DNA of 64,000 nt, from positions 1,342,501 to 1,406,500 of the forward strand of contig CP070233.1 in the NCBI GenBank assembly GCA_017355425.1, read 5' to 3'. Source of the DNA: Dolichospermum sp. DET69. Its GTDB lineage: Bacteria > Cyanobacteriota > Cyanobacteriia > Cyanobacteriales > Nostocaceae. The position numbers and the translations under genes are program-made. How positions within the stretch are numbered: the first letter of the stretch is position 1; every line of letters starts with the position of its first letter. Positions 16,408 to 26,236 of the stretch are shown here, piece by piece. The notes under the pieces were generated by a model. The model was given only the letters and a program-made list of their open reading frames with translations. It did not search any database and was not told the origin of the DNA.

Positions 16408-18588
16408 TTACCATTGGGAGGACTGAAGTTGATAATTTTTAATAGTAGATTCTATAAGAATTGGTAATAATTGCACAGCACAGGCTTTTAATTCTGGTTG
16501 GTGGGAATCAGGACAAGCTTCTGGATGGGTAAGCGTATTAGCTTCCGCATCATCTGCCCATAGTTTACCCCAGTGCATAGGTACAAAGACAGTACCGGGA
16601 GAAATAGCTTTTGTGACTTTAGCCGGAAACTTAGTTGTACCACGACGCGATCGCACTTCTAACCACTGATTATCAATAATACCCAAATTAGCAGCATCAC
16701 GGGGATGGATTTCAATAAACGGTTGGGGGTGCAATTTGCGAATTTTCTCAATTCTGCCAGTGCGTGTTTGTGTATGCCAATGTCCGTACAATCTACCAGT
16801 AGTTAATATAAAAGGATAATTGTCATCAGGTGGTTCGGCTAAACCTTTAGAATAATATGCACCAAACGTAGCGCGTCCATCAGTTGTATGAAAGCATAAA
16901 TTAGTATATAGACGTTTAGTTTCTGAATTACTACCTTGTGAATAAGGCCAATGAGTTGGACCTTGTGCGGCTAAAACCTCATGATTTAAACCAGACATAT
17001 CACAAGGACGCTGACGAGTTAACTGGACAAATTCCTGATAAACTTCCGCAGAATTATTAAAAGCAAACTTATCTTCAAAACCTAATCTTCTTCCCACTTC
17101 TGCAAAAATTTCCCAATCAGCTTTTGCTTCTCTTGGTGGTTCACGAAAAGCTGAACACAGAGTTACAATTCTTTCAGAATTAGTCATAATTCCAGTTTTT
17201 TCACCCCACTGCGCCGCAGGTAACAAAACATGAGCATAAGCTGATGTTTCTGTTGGGTAATAAGCATCCTGATAGATAGTAAAAGGAGATTTTAATAAAG
17301 CCTTTTTAGTGCGTTCTAAATCTGGCATACTCACAGCCGGATTAGTAGCAGCAATCCATAATAAACCTACATTTCCTGTTTCCAAACCAGTAATTATTTC
17401 CCAAGCAGTTAAACCAGGAACAGAGGAAATTTGTCCTGTTTCTAAACCCCAAAAATCCTCAACTTCTGCCCGATGTTGGGCATTTTTTACCGACCGATAT
17501 CCTGGTAATAAATGAGATAAACCTCCCGCTTCTCTGCCTCCCATAGCATTAGGTTGACCTGTCAAAGAAAAGGGACCAGCACCAGGTTTACCGATTTGTC
17601 CCGTCATTAAATGTAAATTAATAATCGTTCTGACTTTAGCCGTACCTTCAGAAGATTGATTAACACCCATTGACCATAAAGAAAGTACAGATTTTGATTT
17701 TCCCCAATATTTAGCAGCGGTTTCTAAATCTTCAATACTAATACCACAACGACTGGCTACAACTTCTGGTGAATAATGCCGAATTACCTCAGCATAAGCC
17801 GGAAAATTGCTAGTACAATCATCAATAAAAGCTATATCTATATAATTCCATTTCATTAATAAATGGGCCATCCCATTTAACAAATCAATATCTGTACCTG
17901 GACGAATAGCTAAATGTAAATCGGCTGCTTCTGCGGTAGGAGTGCGACGAGGATCAACCACAACCATTTTAACATGGCGATTTTTTTTATGATATTTTGC
18001 TAACCGATTAAAAATAATTGGATGACATTCTGCTGTATTTGTCCCAATTAAAAAAGCACAATCAGTTAATTCTAAATCATCGTAACAGCAAGGAGGCCCA
18101 TCAGCACCAAAACTTTGAATGTACCCAGATACCGCGCTAGACATACACAACCGGGAATTAGCATCGAAATTATTAGTTCCTAAACAACCTTTAAGTAACT
18201 TTTGAGCAATATAATAATCTTCAGTTTGAAATTGTCCAGAACCATACATACAGATAGAATCTGTTGCTTGATTTAATCGCAATGTTTGAATACGTTGAGT
18301 AATAAGATCAAAGGCTTCATTCCAGCTTACCCGCCGAAATTCTTCATCTAAAGAATCGCGTACCATTGGATGATGCAATCTACCCTTATCTAAAGATTCA
18401 GCAATTGTCGCCCCTTTAACACATACCATTCCTTGACTTGAAGGATGGGATTTATCACCCCTAACTCGCCAAATTGGAGTTCCTTCACTATCTCTATTTG
18501 TGGCTTTTCCATGTTGGGCTGGTGGAGAAACTTCTAAACCACAACCAACACCGCAATAAGGACAAAGTGTTTTGGTAAATTCATTCAT
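16408..18588 (-). CDS. narB: Ferredoxin-dependent assimilatory nitrate reductase
   Basis: Reduces nitrate to nitrite in the cytoplasm with electrons from ferredoxin. It is 726 residues, of the molybdopterin oxidoreductase family. The N-terminal 4Fe-4S cluster is bound by C9, C12, C16 (CPYCGVGC) and C56 (GMVCVKGA). The molybdopterin regions include [24 protein letters not shown] with the conserved Cys for the metal site, [13 protein letters not shown] and [15 protein letters not shown]. It is the last gene of the nirA-nrtP-narB operon, 103 bp after nrtP. The order is known from other Nostocales, and expression should follow the NtcA promoter at 22005-22046. Confidence 0.96.
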   Translation of the reverse strand: MNEFTKTLCPYCGVGCGLEVSPPAQHGKATNRDSEGTPIWRVRGDKSHPSSQGMVCVKGATIAESLDKGRLHHPMVRDSLDEEFRRVSWNEAFDLITQRIQTLRLNQATDSICMYGSGQFQTEDYYIAQKLLKGCLGTNNFDANSRLCMSSAVSGYIQSFGADGPPCCYDDLELTDCAFLIGTNTAECHPIIFNRLAKYHKKNRHVKMVVVDPRRTPTAEAADLHLAIRPGTDIDLLNGMAHLLMKWNYIDIAFIDDCTSNFPAYAEVIRHYSPEVVASRCGISIEDLETAAKYWGKSKSVLSLWSMGVNQSSEGTAKVRTIINLHLMTGQIGKPGAGPFSLTGQPNAMGGREAGGLSHLLPGYRSVKNAQHRAEVEDFWGLETGQISSVPGLTAWEIITGLETGNVGLLWIAATNPAVSMPDLERTKKALLKSPFTIYQDAYYPTETSAYAHVLLPAAQWGEKTGIMTNSERIVTLCSAFREPPREAKADWEIFAEVGRRLGFEDKFAFNNSAEVYQEFVQLTRQRPCDMSGLNHEVLAAQGPTHWPYSQGSNSETKRLYTNLCFHTTDGRATFGAYYSKGLAEPPDDNYPFILTTGRLYGHWHTQTRTGRIEKIRKLHPQPFIEIHPRDAANLGIIDNQWLEVRSRRGTTKFPAKVTKAISPGTVFVPMHWGKLWADDAEANTLTHPEACPDSHQPELKACAVQLLPILIESTIKNYQLQSSQW

Positions 18589-18691
18589 GGTATTTGCAGG
18601 GTTAAAAATTTATTTCGCGCAAAGACGCAAAGAAGCAAAGGTGCAAAGTACATTATTAGATTTTGCTTTTTTACGTCTCTGCGTGAGATAA

Positions 18692-20188
18692 TTATTCTTC
18701 CATGAAAACAGGTTGAGAATTGATTATTTCTATCTCATTTTCATGATCAGATGCAAATGAATCTTTGGGTTCTTTGAGGAAGAATCCACACATGAAGGCG
18801 CAAATCATGGCGGCTATTCCCATTGTTGCAAATAGGGTTGATGCGTCTGTTAAACTAAAGATGGTCAGATAAACTACGCCGCCAAAGTTACCATAAGCAC
18901 CGACGTTTCCGGCTATTTGTCCTGTTGCTTCTTTTTTGATTAATGGGACTATTCCATAAGTTGCACCACAACCAGCTTGAGCAAAGTAAGCAGCAAACAT
19001 TGTCACAGCAATTGCTAAGGGAATAGGCCAATCTTTGTTAATGAAATGTGCCATTAAATAACCAATTGCAATCCCCGCAGAAACTATTGTTATTGTCCAT
19101 TTACGCGAACCTAATTTATCAGAAATTAACCCACCGCTAGGACGAGAAATTAGGTTAAGAAAGGGATAAATAGAGGCAATCATTCCAGCTACAATATGTT
19201 CTAAACCAAAGGTTTTTTCAAAAAATGCCGGTAGCATGGAAACGACTGCAAGTTCTGAACCAAAGTTAGTAATGTAGGTAAATTCTAATAATGCTACTTG
19301 TCCGAATTGATAACGTTGATTTGCGGGGTAAGTCTTTTTCCCAGTTAGTAATTCTTGATTAACTTGATATGCTTGGTAACTTTGGTAAGCAAATAATCCT
19401 GCTAATACAACCCAAACTATATACATTTGGCTGAGTGTGAGGAAATGAATTTTCTTTTGTTCTAGTCTCCAAGCTAATAAGCCTAATGCGAATATTAAAC
19501 CAAGGTTAGAAACAATTAACGCCCAAAAGCTTTTGATTGATGTTACTTCTAATGAGCCATTTTTCTTGGGTTTTTGATAAACTTTACCAATCGGTGTATC
19601 TTGAACGCTTTTAAAGTAGAATAATCCGTAAATTGCGGCAACAATTCCTGTTAATGCGATTGTTAATCTCCAGTTAGAACCACTACCACCTAAAAAGCTA
19701 GTTGCGATTGCAATTGTTGGTAAAGCAAATTCTGCTCCAAATGCGCCAAAGTTACCCCAACCACCATAAATACCTTGAGCAATTCCCATTTCTTTGGGAG
19801 GAAACCATTCAGCTACCATGCGGATTCCTACAACGAATCCAGAACCAACTATTCCCATTAATAAGCGACTTATTACTAATTGGTTAAAGTCTTGGGCTAA
19901 TGCTGTTGCTAAACAAGGAACAACTGCAAACATTAATAACAGGGAATAGGTAATTCTTGGTCCGAATTTATCCAATAACATCCCAATAATCAGACGAGCG
20001 GGAATTGTTAATGCTAGGTTACAAATTCCTAATGTTTTAATTTGTTCTGGTGCTAAATGTAATTCTTTACCTATTGTGGTGGCGAAGGGGGCAAGGTTAA
20101 ACCAACAAACAAATGTTAAGAAGAATGCAAACCATGTCTGATGTAAAATCCGATAGCGTCCTGTAAATGACAATAATCCTTTTAGCAT
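18692..20188 (-). CDS. nrtP: Nitrate/nitrite transporter, MFS type
   Basis: Takes up nitrate and nitrite across the cytoplasmic membrane. The 498 residues form about 12 membrane helices of the nitrate/nitrite porter group in the major facilitator superfamily. Visible signatures are RLIIGMLLDKFGPR, GSGFVVGIRMVAEWFPPKEMG, AQGIYGGWGNFGAFG, SRPSGGLISDKLGSRK and the later NVGAYGNFGGVVYL, with the two Gly- and Asn-rich nitrate signature segments. A long central loop (about 205-285) and a polar tail after the last helix may be regulatory. It sits between nirA and narB. NrtP replaces the ABC-type NrtABCD of some other Anabaena strains. Confidence 0.95.
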   Translation of the reverse strand: MLKGLLSFTGRYRILHQTWFAFFLTFVCWFNLAPFATTIGKELHLAPEQIKTLGICNLALTIPARLIIGMLLDKFGPRITYSLLLMFAVVPCLATALAQDFNQLVISRLLMGIVGSGFVVGIRMVAEWFPPKEMGIAQGIYGGWGNFGAFGAEFALPTIAIATSFLGGSGSNWRLTIALTGIVAAIYGLFYFKSVQDTPIGKVYQKPKKNGSLEVTSIKSFWALIVSNLGLIFALGLLAWRLEQKKIHFLTLSQMYIVWVVLAGLFAYQSYQAYQVNQELLTGKKTYPANQRYQFGQVALLEFTYITNFGSELAVVSMLPAFFEKTFGLEHIVAGMIASIYPFLNLISRPSGGLISDKLGSRKWTITIVSAGIAIGYLMAHFINKDWPIPLAIAVTMFAAYFAQAGCGATYGIVPLIKKEATGQIAGNVGAYGNFGGVVYLTIFSLTDASTLFATMGIAAMICAFMCGFFLKEPKDSFASDHENEIEIINSQPVFMEE

Positions 20189-20313
20189 TTTTGTTTCTCA
20201 CACAATAATTTAACAATTGGATATGAAAACCTACAGACAATTATGAAATTGCCTAAATTGATGATTTATCAAACGCGGATAAACGCAGATGATTTGATAT
20301 CTAGTTTGTGAGG

Positions 20314-21876
20314 TTATACTATTGCTGGTTCTCGCAATTTTGCATCAAATTGGGTAATTAGTATTTCTCTTAATATGGGTTGTAAGTCTTCGCAGGGAAT
20401 ACTTTTTTGCACACAAGTTCCTAAATGTGCGTCTTTTCCCACTGTTCCCCCCATGTAAATGTCTACACCTTCAGACATTTGGCCATTTTTACGGACTTTT
20501 GTTCCCATTAAGCCAATATCTGCTACTTGGGGTTGTCCGCAGGAGTTAGGGCATCCTGTCCAATGAATTCGCACAGGACGTGATAATATTAATTCAGATT
20601 CCAATGATTTAATCATTGCTAGGGCGCGATTTTTGGTTTCTATTAAGGCAAAATTACAAAATTGTGCGCCTGTACAAGATACTAATGATCGCATCAATAA
20701 ACCAGGATTAACTGAAAATTTCTCTAATATTGATTCTGTGAAAAATGTTGTTAAACTCGAATCAGGAATATTAGGGATAATGATATTTTGTTCTACGGTA
20801 AACCGGATTTCTCCACTTCCATAAACTTCCGCTAATCGGGAAATTGCAAACATATCATCAGCAGACAATCTTCCGACGGGAATATTTAAACCTGCGTAGT
20901 TAAATCCAGGTTGTTTTTGTTTATATATTCCCACATGATCCCGTTTTTCCCAGTCAATTTCATCTTTAACTGCTGCGGGTAATAATGATTTACCAAACCG
21001 GGTTTCTACTTCAGCGCGGAATTTTTCTATTCCCCATTCATCAAGTAGCCACATTAATCGGGCTTTTAGTCTATTTGCGCGTAAGCCATGATCTCGGAAA
21101 ATCTCGACAATGACTTTGCATAATGATACAACTTCGGCGGGAGATACCCAAACATTGAGAGGAATAGCAGCTTCACAACGTTTTGCCGAAAATAAGCCGC
21201 CGACAATGACGTTAAACCCAAAGATTGGGGTTTCATCTTCATTTCCCCAAAAAGCGGGAATAAAGGCTAAATCGTTAATTTCTGCATGAACTGAATTATC
21301 TCTTCCCCCAGTAATTGCAATATTAAATTTGCGGGGAAGATTGCTAAATTCGGGATTACCTTCACCGTTGTTAGTCAGCATATCTTGGATTTGCTGGACT
21401 AATTCTCTAGTATCATAAAACTCATCTTCATCTAAGCCAGCTACAGGATCACCTGTAATATTACGGACGTTATCCATCCCGGATTGGATAGTAGTCAATC
21501 CGACTTTGTGAAATTTATTAAAGATATCGGGAATATCTTCAAAACTGATCCCGCGTAGTTGTATATTCTGTCTGGTGGTAATATCGGCGCTGCCATTTTC
21601 ACCGTAACGCTGTACCACTTCTGCTAAAGCAGACATCTGATTGCTGTTGAGAATGCCGTTAGGTAAACGCATTCGCATCATGAATTTACCGGGAGTGACT
21701 GGACGGAAAAATACACCTAACCATTTTAGGCGATGGTTGAGGTCGTTTTCGTCCATTGCTTCCCAACCGATTTGGGCAAAATTTTCTATTTCGCTTTTAA
21801 CTGCGAGTCCGTCTTTTTCGGCTTTGAGTTTCTCGAATTTATTTAGTTTGTCTGTGGTAGTTGCTGTTTCTATCAT
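20314..21876 (-). CDS. nirA: Ferredoxin-nitrite reductase
   Basis: Reduces nitrite to ammonium with six electrons from ferredoxin, using sirohaem and a 4Fe-4S cluster. The 520 residues include the cluster and sirohaem ligands in SCTGAQFC (about residue 395) and GCPNSCGQPQVADIGLMG (about 438), and the repeated substrate-side motifs RQNIQLRGI and RFTVEQNIIIPN. Length is normal for the cyanobacterial enzyme. It is the first gene of the operon. The leader is about 130 bp from the predicted -10 box to the ATG. Sirohaem would come through the cobA step, encoded at 4479-5198. Confidence 0.96.
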   Translation of the reverse strand: MIETATTTDKLNKFEKLKAEKDGLAVKSEIENFAQIGWEAMDENDLNHRLKWLGVFFRPVTPGKFMMRMRLPNGILNSNQMSALAEVVQRYGENGSADITTRQNIQLRGISFEDIPDIFNKFHKVGLTTIQSGMDNVRNITGDPVAGLDEDEFYDTRELVQQIQDMLTNNGEGNPEFSNLPRKFNIAITGGRDNSVHAEINDLAFIPAFWGNEDETPIFGFNVIVGGLFSAKRCEAAIPLNVWVSPAEVVSLCKVIVEIFRDHGLRANRLKARLMWLLDEWGIEKFRAEVETRFGKSLLPAAVKDEIDWEKRDHVGIYKQKQPGFNYAGLNIPVGRLSADDMFAISRLAEVYGSGEIRFTVEQNIIIPNIPDSSLTTFFTESILEKFSVNPGLLMRSLVSCTGAQFCNFALIETKNRALAMIKSLESELILSRPVRIHWTGCPNSCGQPQVADIGLMGTKVRKNGQMSEGVDIYMGGTVGKDAHLGTCVQKSIPCEDLQPILREILITQFDAKLREPAIV

Positions 21877-22004
21877 GATCTTTTTTTGGGGAACAGGACT
21901 TAATTAACTGTGTATCCGTGTTCTTATCGGTTTTGTGCTTGCCACTTTGGGGAAATAACTGATAGTAGTTTCCTGGTTGGTGGTGTGACAGTTTCGATAT
22001 TGTT

Positions 22005-22010
22005 ACGTTA
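22005..22010 (-). promoter_or_regulatory. -10 box of nirA operon promoter
   Basis: On the minus strand this reads TAACGT, fitting TAN3T. It lies 22 bp after the NtcA site, the usual spacing of NtcA-activated promoters. Confidence 0.7.
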
Positions 22011-22032
22011 GTGTGATTTTTCATAACAATTC

Positions 22033-22046
22033 GTATAGTAGGTTAC
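22033..22046 (-). promoter_or_regulatory. NtcA-binding site upstream of nirA
   Basis: On the minus strand it reads GTAACCTACTATAC, a perfect GTA-N8-TAC. With the -10 box 22 bp further on it forms the standard class of nitrogen-controlled promoter, so the operon should be switched on when ammonium is low. Confidence 0.85.
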
Positions 22047-22059
22047 TAAATTTGAGCAA

Positions 22060-22100
22060 TTATGCAAAAAACGAATATGGTAATTGCGGTTTTTGCATAA
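22060..22100. promoter_or_regulatory. Inverted repeat, candidate NtcB (LysR-type) operator
   Basis: TTATGCAAAAA (22060-22070) and TTTTTGCATAA (22090-22100) form a perfect 11-bp inverted repeat just upstream of the NtcA site. LysR-type activators such as NtcB are known to act on nir promoters. The assignment to NtcB is inference. Confidence 0.5.
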
Positions 22101-22262
22101 GCCAGATAATTTGTTTTTGCCAAATAAGCTTATATGAATTGTTTAAGCGTTGTTAAGTGAAAGTATGATGTTTTTCATGCAGAGACGCAGAGACGTAAAG
22201 GCGCAGAGACGAAGAAATTGAGAGATAGAATTTTTGACTTTTATACCTCGAATTGTCTCTAA

Positions 22263-24500
22263 TCAAAATAGTGAAAGTTGACCTTCTTTTTTTAGTGTCC
22301 AACTATTTTCTCCTATTCGTTCTCCAATATCTTCCAATACACTCAAAATAGTTTGATTTTCTGGGGTAGTTCCATTTTTCAAAAGCGGTAACAGATGCAA
22401 AACTATTTCATCAAAATTTAAACTTTTATTTTCTCGTTCCATTCTGCGTAAATAACTAATCAAATAGTATTTAATTCTCAATTTTACATCAATATGTGAC
22501 TTGAATTTTGCATCTTTTTTTAGGGTAAATAATTCAGTTTTTTCATCATAGTCAAAATTACCCATTAAAATAGTTGTTAAATCTGAATACTCTTTTTTTA
22601 ACAAGTCTAAAAAGCCTAATTCTAAACCTTTAATAATTAGTTCGTCGTTAATTTGTTCCAGGGTTGCACCGTCATTTTTAGCAATAATTCCTTCAATAGT
22701 CTGAATAACAATTTCTGCAATATCCATTCCTAAATTGGCTTTCATTATGGCTTTAGGACTGCGAACTTTGCGAAAATTAATGATTAGTTGTCCTGATAAA
22801 ACTGTAAAAGGATTTTGTCTTTTCTTAAAACTTGTTTGTCCGTTTTTTTGCGGTACTGCCCCGATATATTCAAAACCACAACTTTCCGCAGTGTCAATAA
22901 TTAAATGCCAAAATTCAGGATCTTTATGAGCAAATACAAATGATAACCAACGATCAAATTTTAACACTCGATACATTTCTTTGATGCTTTCAGCTATTAA
23001 TTGATTATATTGATATTTAGTTTTTTGATGTTCTCCTCCTTCAATTGCTTCTTGTTCATAGTCTTCCTCAGTTACTTCTAAATCAAGCCAAGTATTCCAC
23101 ATTATCGATAAATCTAAATAGGGGATTTTTTTCCCATAAGGAGGATCTGTATAGATATAGTCAACACTTTCTTTAGAAATAAAACTTAAATTAGTGGCTG
23201 AAGCTTTAAGTATTTGAGCATGAGAAATGGTTTTTTTATTAATATAATATTCGATCTCTTTTTTAGCTGATACTATTTTTTGAAATCGTAGTTCAAAATA
23301 TTTCATAAAATCAAGTTCAACTGGGTTAGGTGCAATTCTATAGCGATAATAAACAAACAGAGAACAATTACCACCAGGACGAACAAGACGATTTGAAGTA
23401 TGATATGTTAAATTTATTCTAGTTATCATTCCAGAAAACATTAGCATTAATGTTTTTTTGATGTTAATCTCTTTTTCTTTTTTAATTAGAGATTTTAATA
23501 AAGCTAACCGCGCTAATTGTTGCTCAGTAAATAACTGTTCTACAGTTTCCACATCTGAACCTTTAGGTAATTTTATACCTTTGGGATAGGGATATTTTGT
23601 TAATGCTTTTTTAATATCTGTTTCCGTAGTAGGTTCTTTCTTTTGATATTCTGTTTTTATTCTTTCAAAAGCTGCTGAAATTTCATTAAAATCTACAGGA
23701 TTAATTAAGGAATTAACTAGAAAAACTGCCATAGGATTAATATCTGTACTAATGGCTTTTCTATTATTCATTAAAGCTTCAATTGCTGTTACTCCACTAC
23801 CTCCAAAAGGATCAAGAATTAAATCCCCCGGTTGACTAAAATTTTTAATATATTCAGCTACAACATTCCAAGCTTGTTTAGTAAAATATCCATGAACGCC
23901 AAAATGTCTTCTCGCTGCTCGTTTTGTAACTACAATTTCTTCTAATAAAGGACGGGTATTATAATTAAAATCACCCTTAGATTTAACTGTAGCTATGGTA
24001 GTTTCATAATTAAAGTTTTTACCAGATTGAAAACTATTAGGTGATAAATATTGAGTTAATTTTTCCCAATGATATTCAATCTCATCAAGTTTAAAAAATA
24101 AAACAGGTATATTAGTTGCAGTAGTTTTAAATATAGCAAACTCTACACCATTACAAAGAGAAAAATAATTACTCCTAATTTCGGGGTGCGTAGCATAACT
24201 ATAAACTTGCTCAACATTATCACCATCTTTGATATTTTGATTTGGTGCTTTAGCATCAAGTACCCAAGCAAAATTATTTTCTACTTTTAAAACGTAATCA
24301 GGAATAAGATTTACAGGGCGTTTTTTACTACCACTTTTCAAAAAAGGATGTTGTAATGTTTTACTACGAACTATATTTGTTTCTGTATACCCAAGTGCTT
24401 TTAAAATAGGAAGAATAATTACTTCTCTGACACTATCTTCTTTGAAATCTGGGTTTTGTTGTAGTGTCTGAAAGTTTAAATTACCAAAAAGATTATCCAT
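22263..24500 (-). CDS. Fused nuclease-DNA methyltransferase, restriction-modification type
   Basis: A 745-residue protein. The N-terminal part (about 1-130) resembles the N-terminal domain of type I restriction R subunits, with a PD-(D/E)XK-like core PDYVLKVENNFAWVLDAK (D68, D82, K84). The middle is an amino-methyltransferase: DPFGGSGVTAIEAL (230-243) binds S-adenosylmethionine and TDPPYG (about 451-456) is the catalytic motif for N6-adenine or N4-cytosine. A helical C-terminal part of about 190 residues may bind DNA. No helicase motifs are seen. One polypeptide could cut and methylate, like type IIG enzymes (inference). The gene is AT-rich and contains no HIP1 octamer that I can see, suggesting recent transfer. 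Confidence 0.8.
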   Translation of the reverse strand: MDNLFGNLNFQTLQQNPDFKEDSVREVIILPILKALGYTETNIVRSKTLQHPFLKSGSKKRPVNLIPDYVLKVENNFAWVLDAKAPNQNIKDGDNVEQVYSYATHPEIRSNYFSLCNGVEFAIFKTTATNIPVLFFKLDEIEYHWEKLTQYLSPNSFQSGKNFNYETTIATVKSKGDFNYNTRPLLEEIVVTKRAARRHFGVHGYFTKQAWNVVAEYIKNFSQPGDLILDPFGGSGVTAIEALMNNRKAISTDINPMAVFLVNSLINPVDFNEISAAFERIKTEYQKKEPTTETDIKKALTKYPYPKGIKLPKGSDVETVEQLFTEQQLARLALLKSLIKKEKEINIKKTLMLMFSGMITRINLTYHTSNRLVRPGGNCSLFVYYRYRIAPNPVELDFMKYFELRFQKIVSAKKEIEYYINKKTISHAQILKASATNLSFISKESVDYIYTDPPYGKKIPYLDLSIMWNTWLDLEVTEEDYEQEAIEGGEHQKTKYQYNQLIAESIKEMYRVLKFDRWLSFVFAHKDPEFWHLIIDTAESCGFEYIGAVPQKNGQTSFKKRQNPFTVLSGQLIINFRKVRSPKAIMKANLGMDIAEIVIQTIEGIIAKNDGATLEQINDELIIKGLELGFLDLLKKEYSDLTTILMGNFDYDEKTELFTLKKDAKFKSHIDVKLRIKYYLISYLRRMERENKSLNFDEIVLHLLPLLKNGTTPENQTILSVLEDIGERIGENSWTLKKEGQLSLF

Positions 24501-24531
24501 TTTTTCTTTTTCCTTATCAAATTTTTAGATT

Positions 24532-24645
24532 AAAGCATTTTTAACCGCATCATGGCAAGTTTTTATAGCTATATATTATACTAAACCAAAACTTTATTAT
24601 ACATCAAACTTAATAGTTAAACAATTAACTTCAAAATCTGACACA
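24532..24645 (-). pseudogene. Relic of an xisH 5' end and upstream region
   Basis: Bases 24532-24561 match the xisH coding region near 25955-25985, and 24576-24645 match the xisH upstream region near 26043-26107, with an internal deletion between. It is too short and broken to be a gene. Confidence 0.7.
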
Positions 24646-24654
24646 ATTTATTAC

Positions 24655-24895
24655 TTATAAATTAACACTGGAGTAATGAACAGACATCACAAAACTAACA
24701 TTATTAACAGCTTTTACAATAATCCAGTTATAAGTTTTGACTTCTTTTGCTCCTGGTATTGAATCTCCCCATTGTGTTAATTCTTGAAAAACGGCTGATG
24801 ATATGATAATTTCTCCATAAAGTTGTTCTAATAATTGGATTTTTCCTATAGCTGAATAGATTAGTAATAGGTGAAGTATTGCTAACTATGATCAT
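24655..24895 (-). pseudogene. DUF3368 toxin, frameshifted and truncated
   Basis: The minus strand begins MIIVSNTSPITNL, as in the intact DUF3368 toxin at 2059-2541. One extra T near 24864 then shifts the frame. In the shifted frame the family sequence goes on as SAIGKIQLLEQLYGEIIISS and later VFQELTQWGDSIPGAKEV, then stops after about 80 residues, half the normal length. The start lies 5 bp after the stop of the antitoxin at 24901-25137. The toxin should be inactive. Confidence 0.75.
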
Positions 24896-24900
24896 AAATT

Positions 24901-25137
24901 TTAGATAATTCCCAAGTTTTTTAAATCAACGTCTAAATCAGTTTCATCATAATGAATATTAATGTTTCTCATAGCTAATTCATTTTGAAATTGCAGTAAA
25001 GGCATTTTAGCCAGTTGGGATGCTTTACCGATACTATTTTTTTTTCTTTGAAACAATAAGATAATCAACTCTAAAACTAATTCTTTTTCTGATAATCCAC
25101 TTGCTTGGACAATATCTTCGGAAATGACTAAGCTCAT
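24901..25137 (-). CDS. UPF0175-family antitoxin, orphaned
   Basis: A 78-residue paralogue of the protein at 1817-2062: MSLVISEDIVQASGLSEKEL, then LIILLFQRKKNSIGKASQLA, then LQFQNELAMRNINIHYDE. A strong ribosome binding site (GGAGG) precedes the ATG. The reading frame looks intact while its toxin partner downstream is broken, so this is an antitoxin without a working toxin, a pattern expected after toxin loss. Confidence 0.75.
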   Translation of the reverse strand: MSLVISEDIVQASGLSEKELVLELIILLFQRKKNSIGKASQLAKMPLLQFQNELAMRNINIHYDETDLDVDLKNLGII

Positions 25138-25255
25138 TGAGATCCTCCTGTTAAGACAGACTAGAAAAATTATAACACACAGGTAGAGGCTTGATACTTT
25201 CTGTTATAAATTTGAAAAGAGACACTAACTTATTTGCATCATTTTAAAAAGAAAA

Positions 25256-25597
25256 TTAAGCAACAGCAAACTCTGTCAACTTCCGAGTTTCTGGATCATA
25301 AAAAGCTAAAACAATATCTTCTTTCGGTACACTTTCTCTTAATAAATCTGTAGCTATTCCCTCTTCAGTCCAATCTTCCTCAATGTAAATTTTCTCATTT
25401 TTAATGCGAATATAAACAGAAATTGTTTTTACTCGTCTATCATTTTTCCAACCAATATTAAACCAAAGATATTGACTTCTTTGATCATCAAACATTAACA
25501 CCTCATCTATATCAGGATCAATTACTTGTGATGAGATTATTTCATATTCAGTTAAAATTTGTTTGATTAAGTTTTGATAATGAGTTAGCTTGTCCAT
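25256..25597 (-). CDS. xisI: XisI-family protein
   Basis: A 113-residue protein of the XisI family, first described as a controlling factor for excision of the fdxN element in Anabaena heterocysts. Visible family features are MDKLTHYQNLIKQILTEY, FDDQRSQYLWFNIGW and IYIEEDWTEEGIATDLL. Its start overlaps the end of xisH by 13 bp, so the two are translated together. No recombinase gene (xisF) or element border is seen nearby. Family members are often found in many copies outside such elements, and their general function is unclear. Confidence 0.88.
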   Translation of the reverse strand: MDKLTHYQNLIKQILTEYEIISSQVIDPDIDEVLMFDDQRSQYLWFNIGWKNDRRVKTISVYIRIKNEKIYIEEDWTEEGIATDLLRESVPKEDIVLAFYDPETRKLTEFAVA

Positions 25598-26001
25598 TTG
25601 ATAACCTCCTCTTGATTAATATCAATAACTAATAGTGAAACTTGATATTTTTGTAAAATCAGTTGAATAGCAACTTGTTCAAAAAACTTTTCATAAATAT
25701 TTTTACCGATTGCTAAAAATACTTTATATTCAGGATGAGTAGCCAAAAGAAAAGTTTGATAAATCAGATATTGACCTAAAGCTGTTTCAAATTCACCCAT
25801 GGGAGAACGACTCAAAAAACTTTTAACTTCAATAACAATTTGTTCACTCTCTTTTGTCGCAGCAATCGTTTTTTCACCAGCTAAATCAGCGATAAGTCTG
25901 ATTTCTTCATACTTAATCGGATAAGGATCAGCGGTAATCGTCCAACCAGCCTTAATTAAAGCATTTTTAACTGCATCATGGTAAGTATCCTTTGCTGGCA
26001 T
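25585..26001 (-). CDS. xisH: XisH-family protein
   Basis: A 138-residue XisH-family protein. It has the family start MPAKDTYHDAVKNALIKAGW, RLIADLAGEKTIAA, then IVIEVKSFLSRSPMGEFETA, which fits a PD-(D/E)XK-like nuclease core (E-x-K in VIEVKSF). I chose the ATG at 26001 because MPAKD is the family start; a longer frame to 26037 adds unrelated residues. It partners xisI. Nuclease activity is inferred from the motif only. A relic of the same gene start lies at 24532-24645. Confidence 0.88.
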   Translation of the reverse strand: MPAKDTYHDAVKNALIKAGWTITADPYPIKYEEIRLIADLAGEKTIAATKESEQIVIEVKSFLSRSPMGEFETALGQYLIYQTFLLATHPEYKVFLAIGKNIYEKFFEQVAIQLILQKYQVSLLVIDINQEEVIKWTS

Positions 26002-26120
26002 TGTTTTATTTGTAATTACAGGGTAAATATTACCCACTCTAATATTATACTAAGCCAAAACTGCATCATATACAAAACTTAATAATTAAACAATTAACTT
26101 CAAAATCTTTATGAACAACA

Positions 26121-26153
26121 AGATCCCCGACTTCTTAAAGAAGTCGGGGATCT
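26121..26153. repeat. 33-bp hairpin repeat, left copy
   Basis: AGATCCCCGACTTCTT and its complement AAGAAGTCGGGGATCT, one base apart, form a near-perfect palindrome. The same element stands at 26945-26977, on the other side of the TA pair. Confidence 0.9.
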
Positions 26154-26236
26154 GAAACTCTGGCATCACAAAACTAGGAAATGCTACAATAGATAACGCC
26201 CATGAATATCATTTACATTTCTTTGGAGGAAATATT

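Noticed and set aside
25256-26001. Border of a programmed-excision element (fdxN-like)
   Set aside because: xisH and xisI are present, but there is no recombinase gene and no interrupted nitrogen fixation gene in the window.
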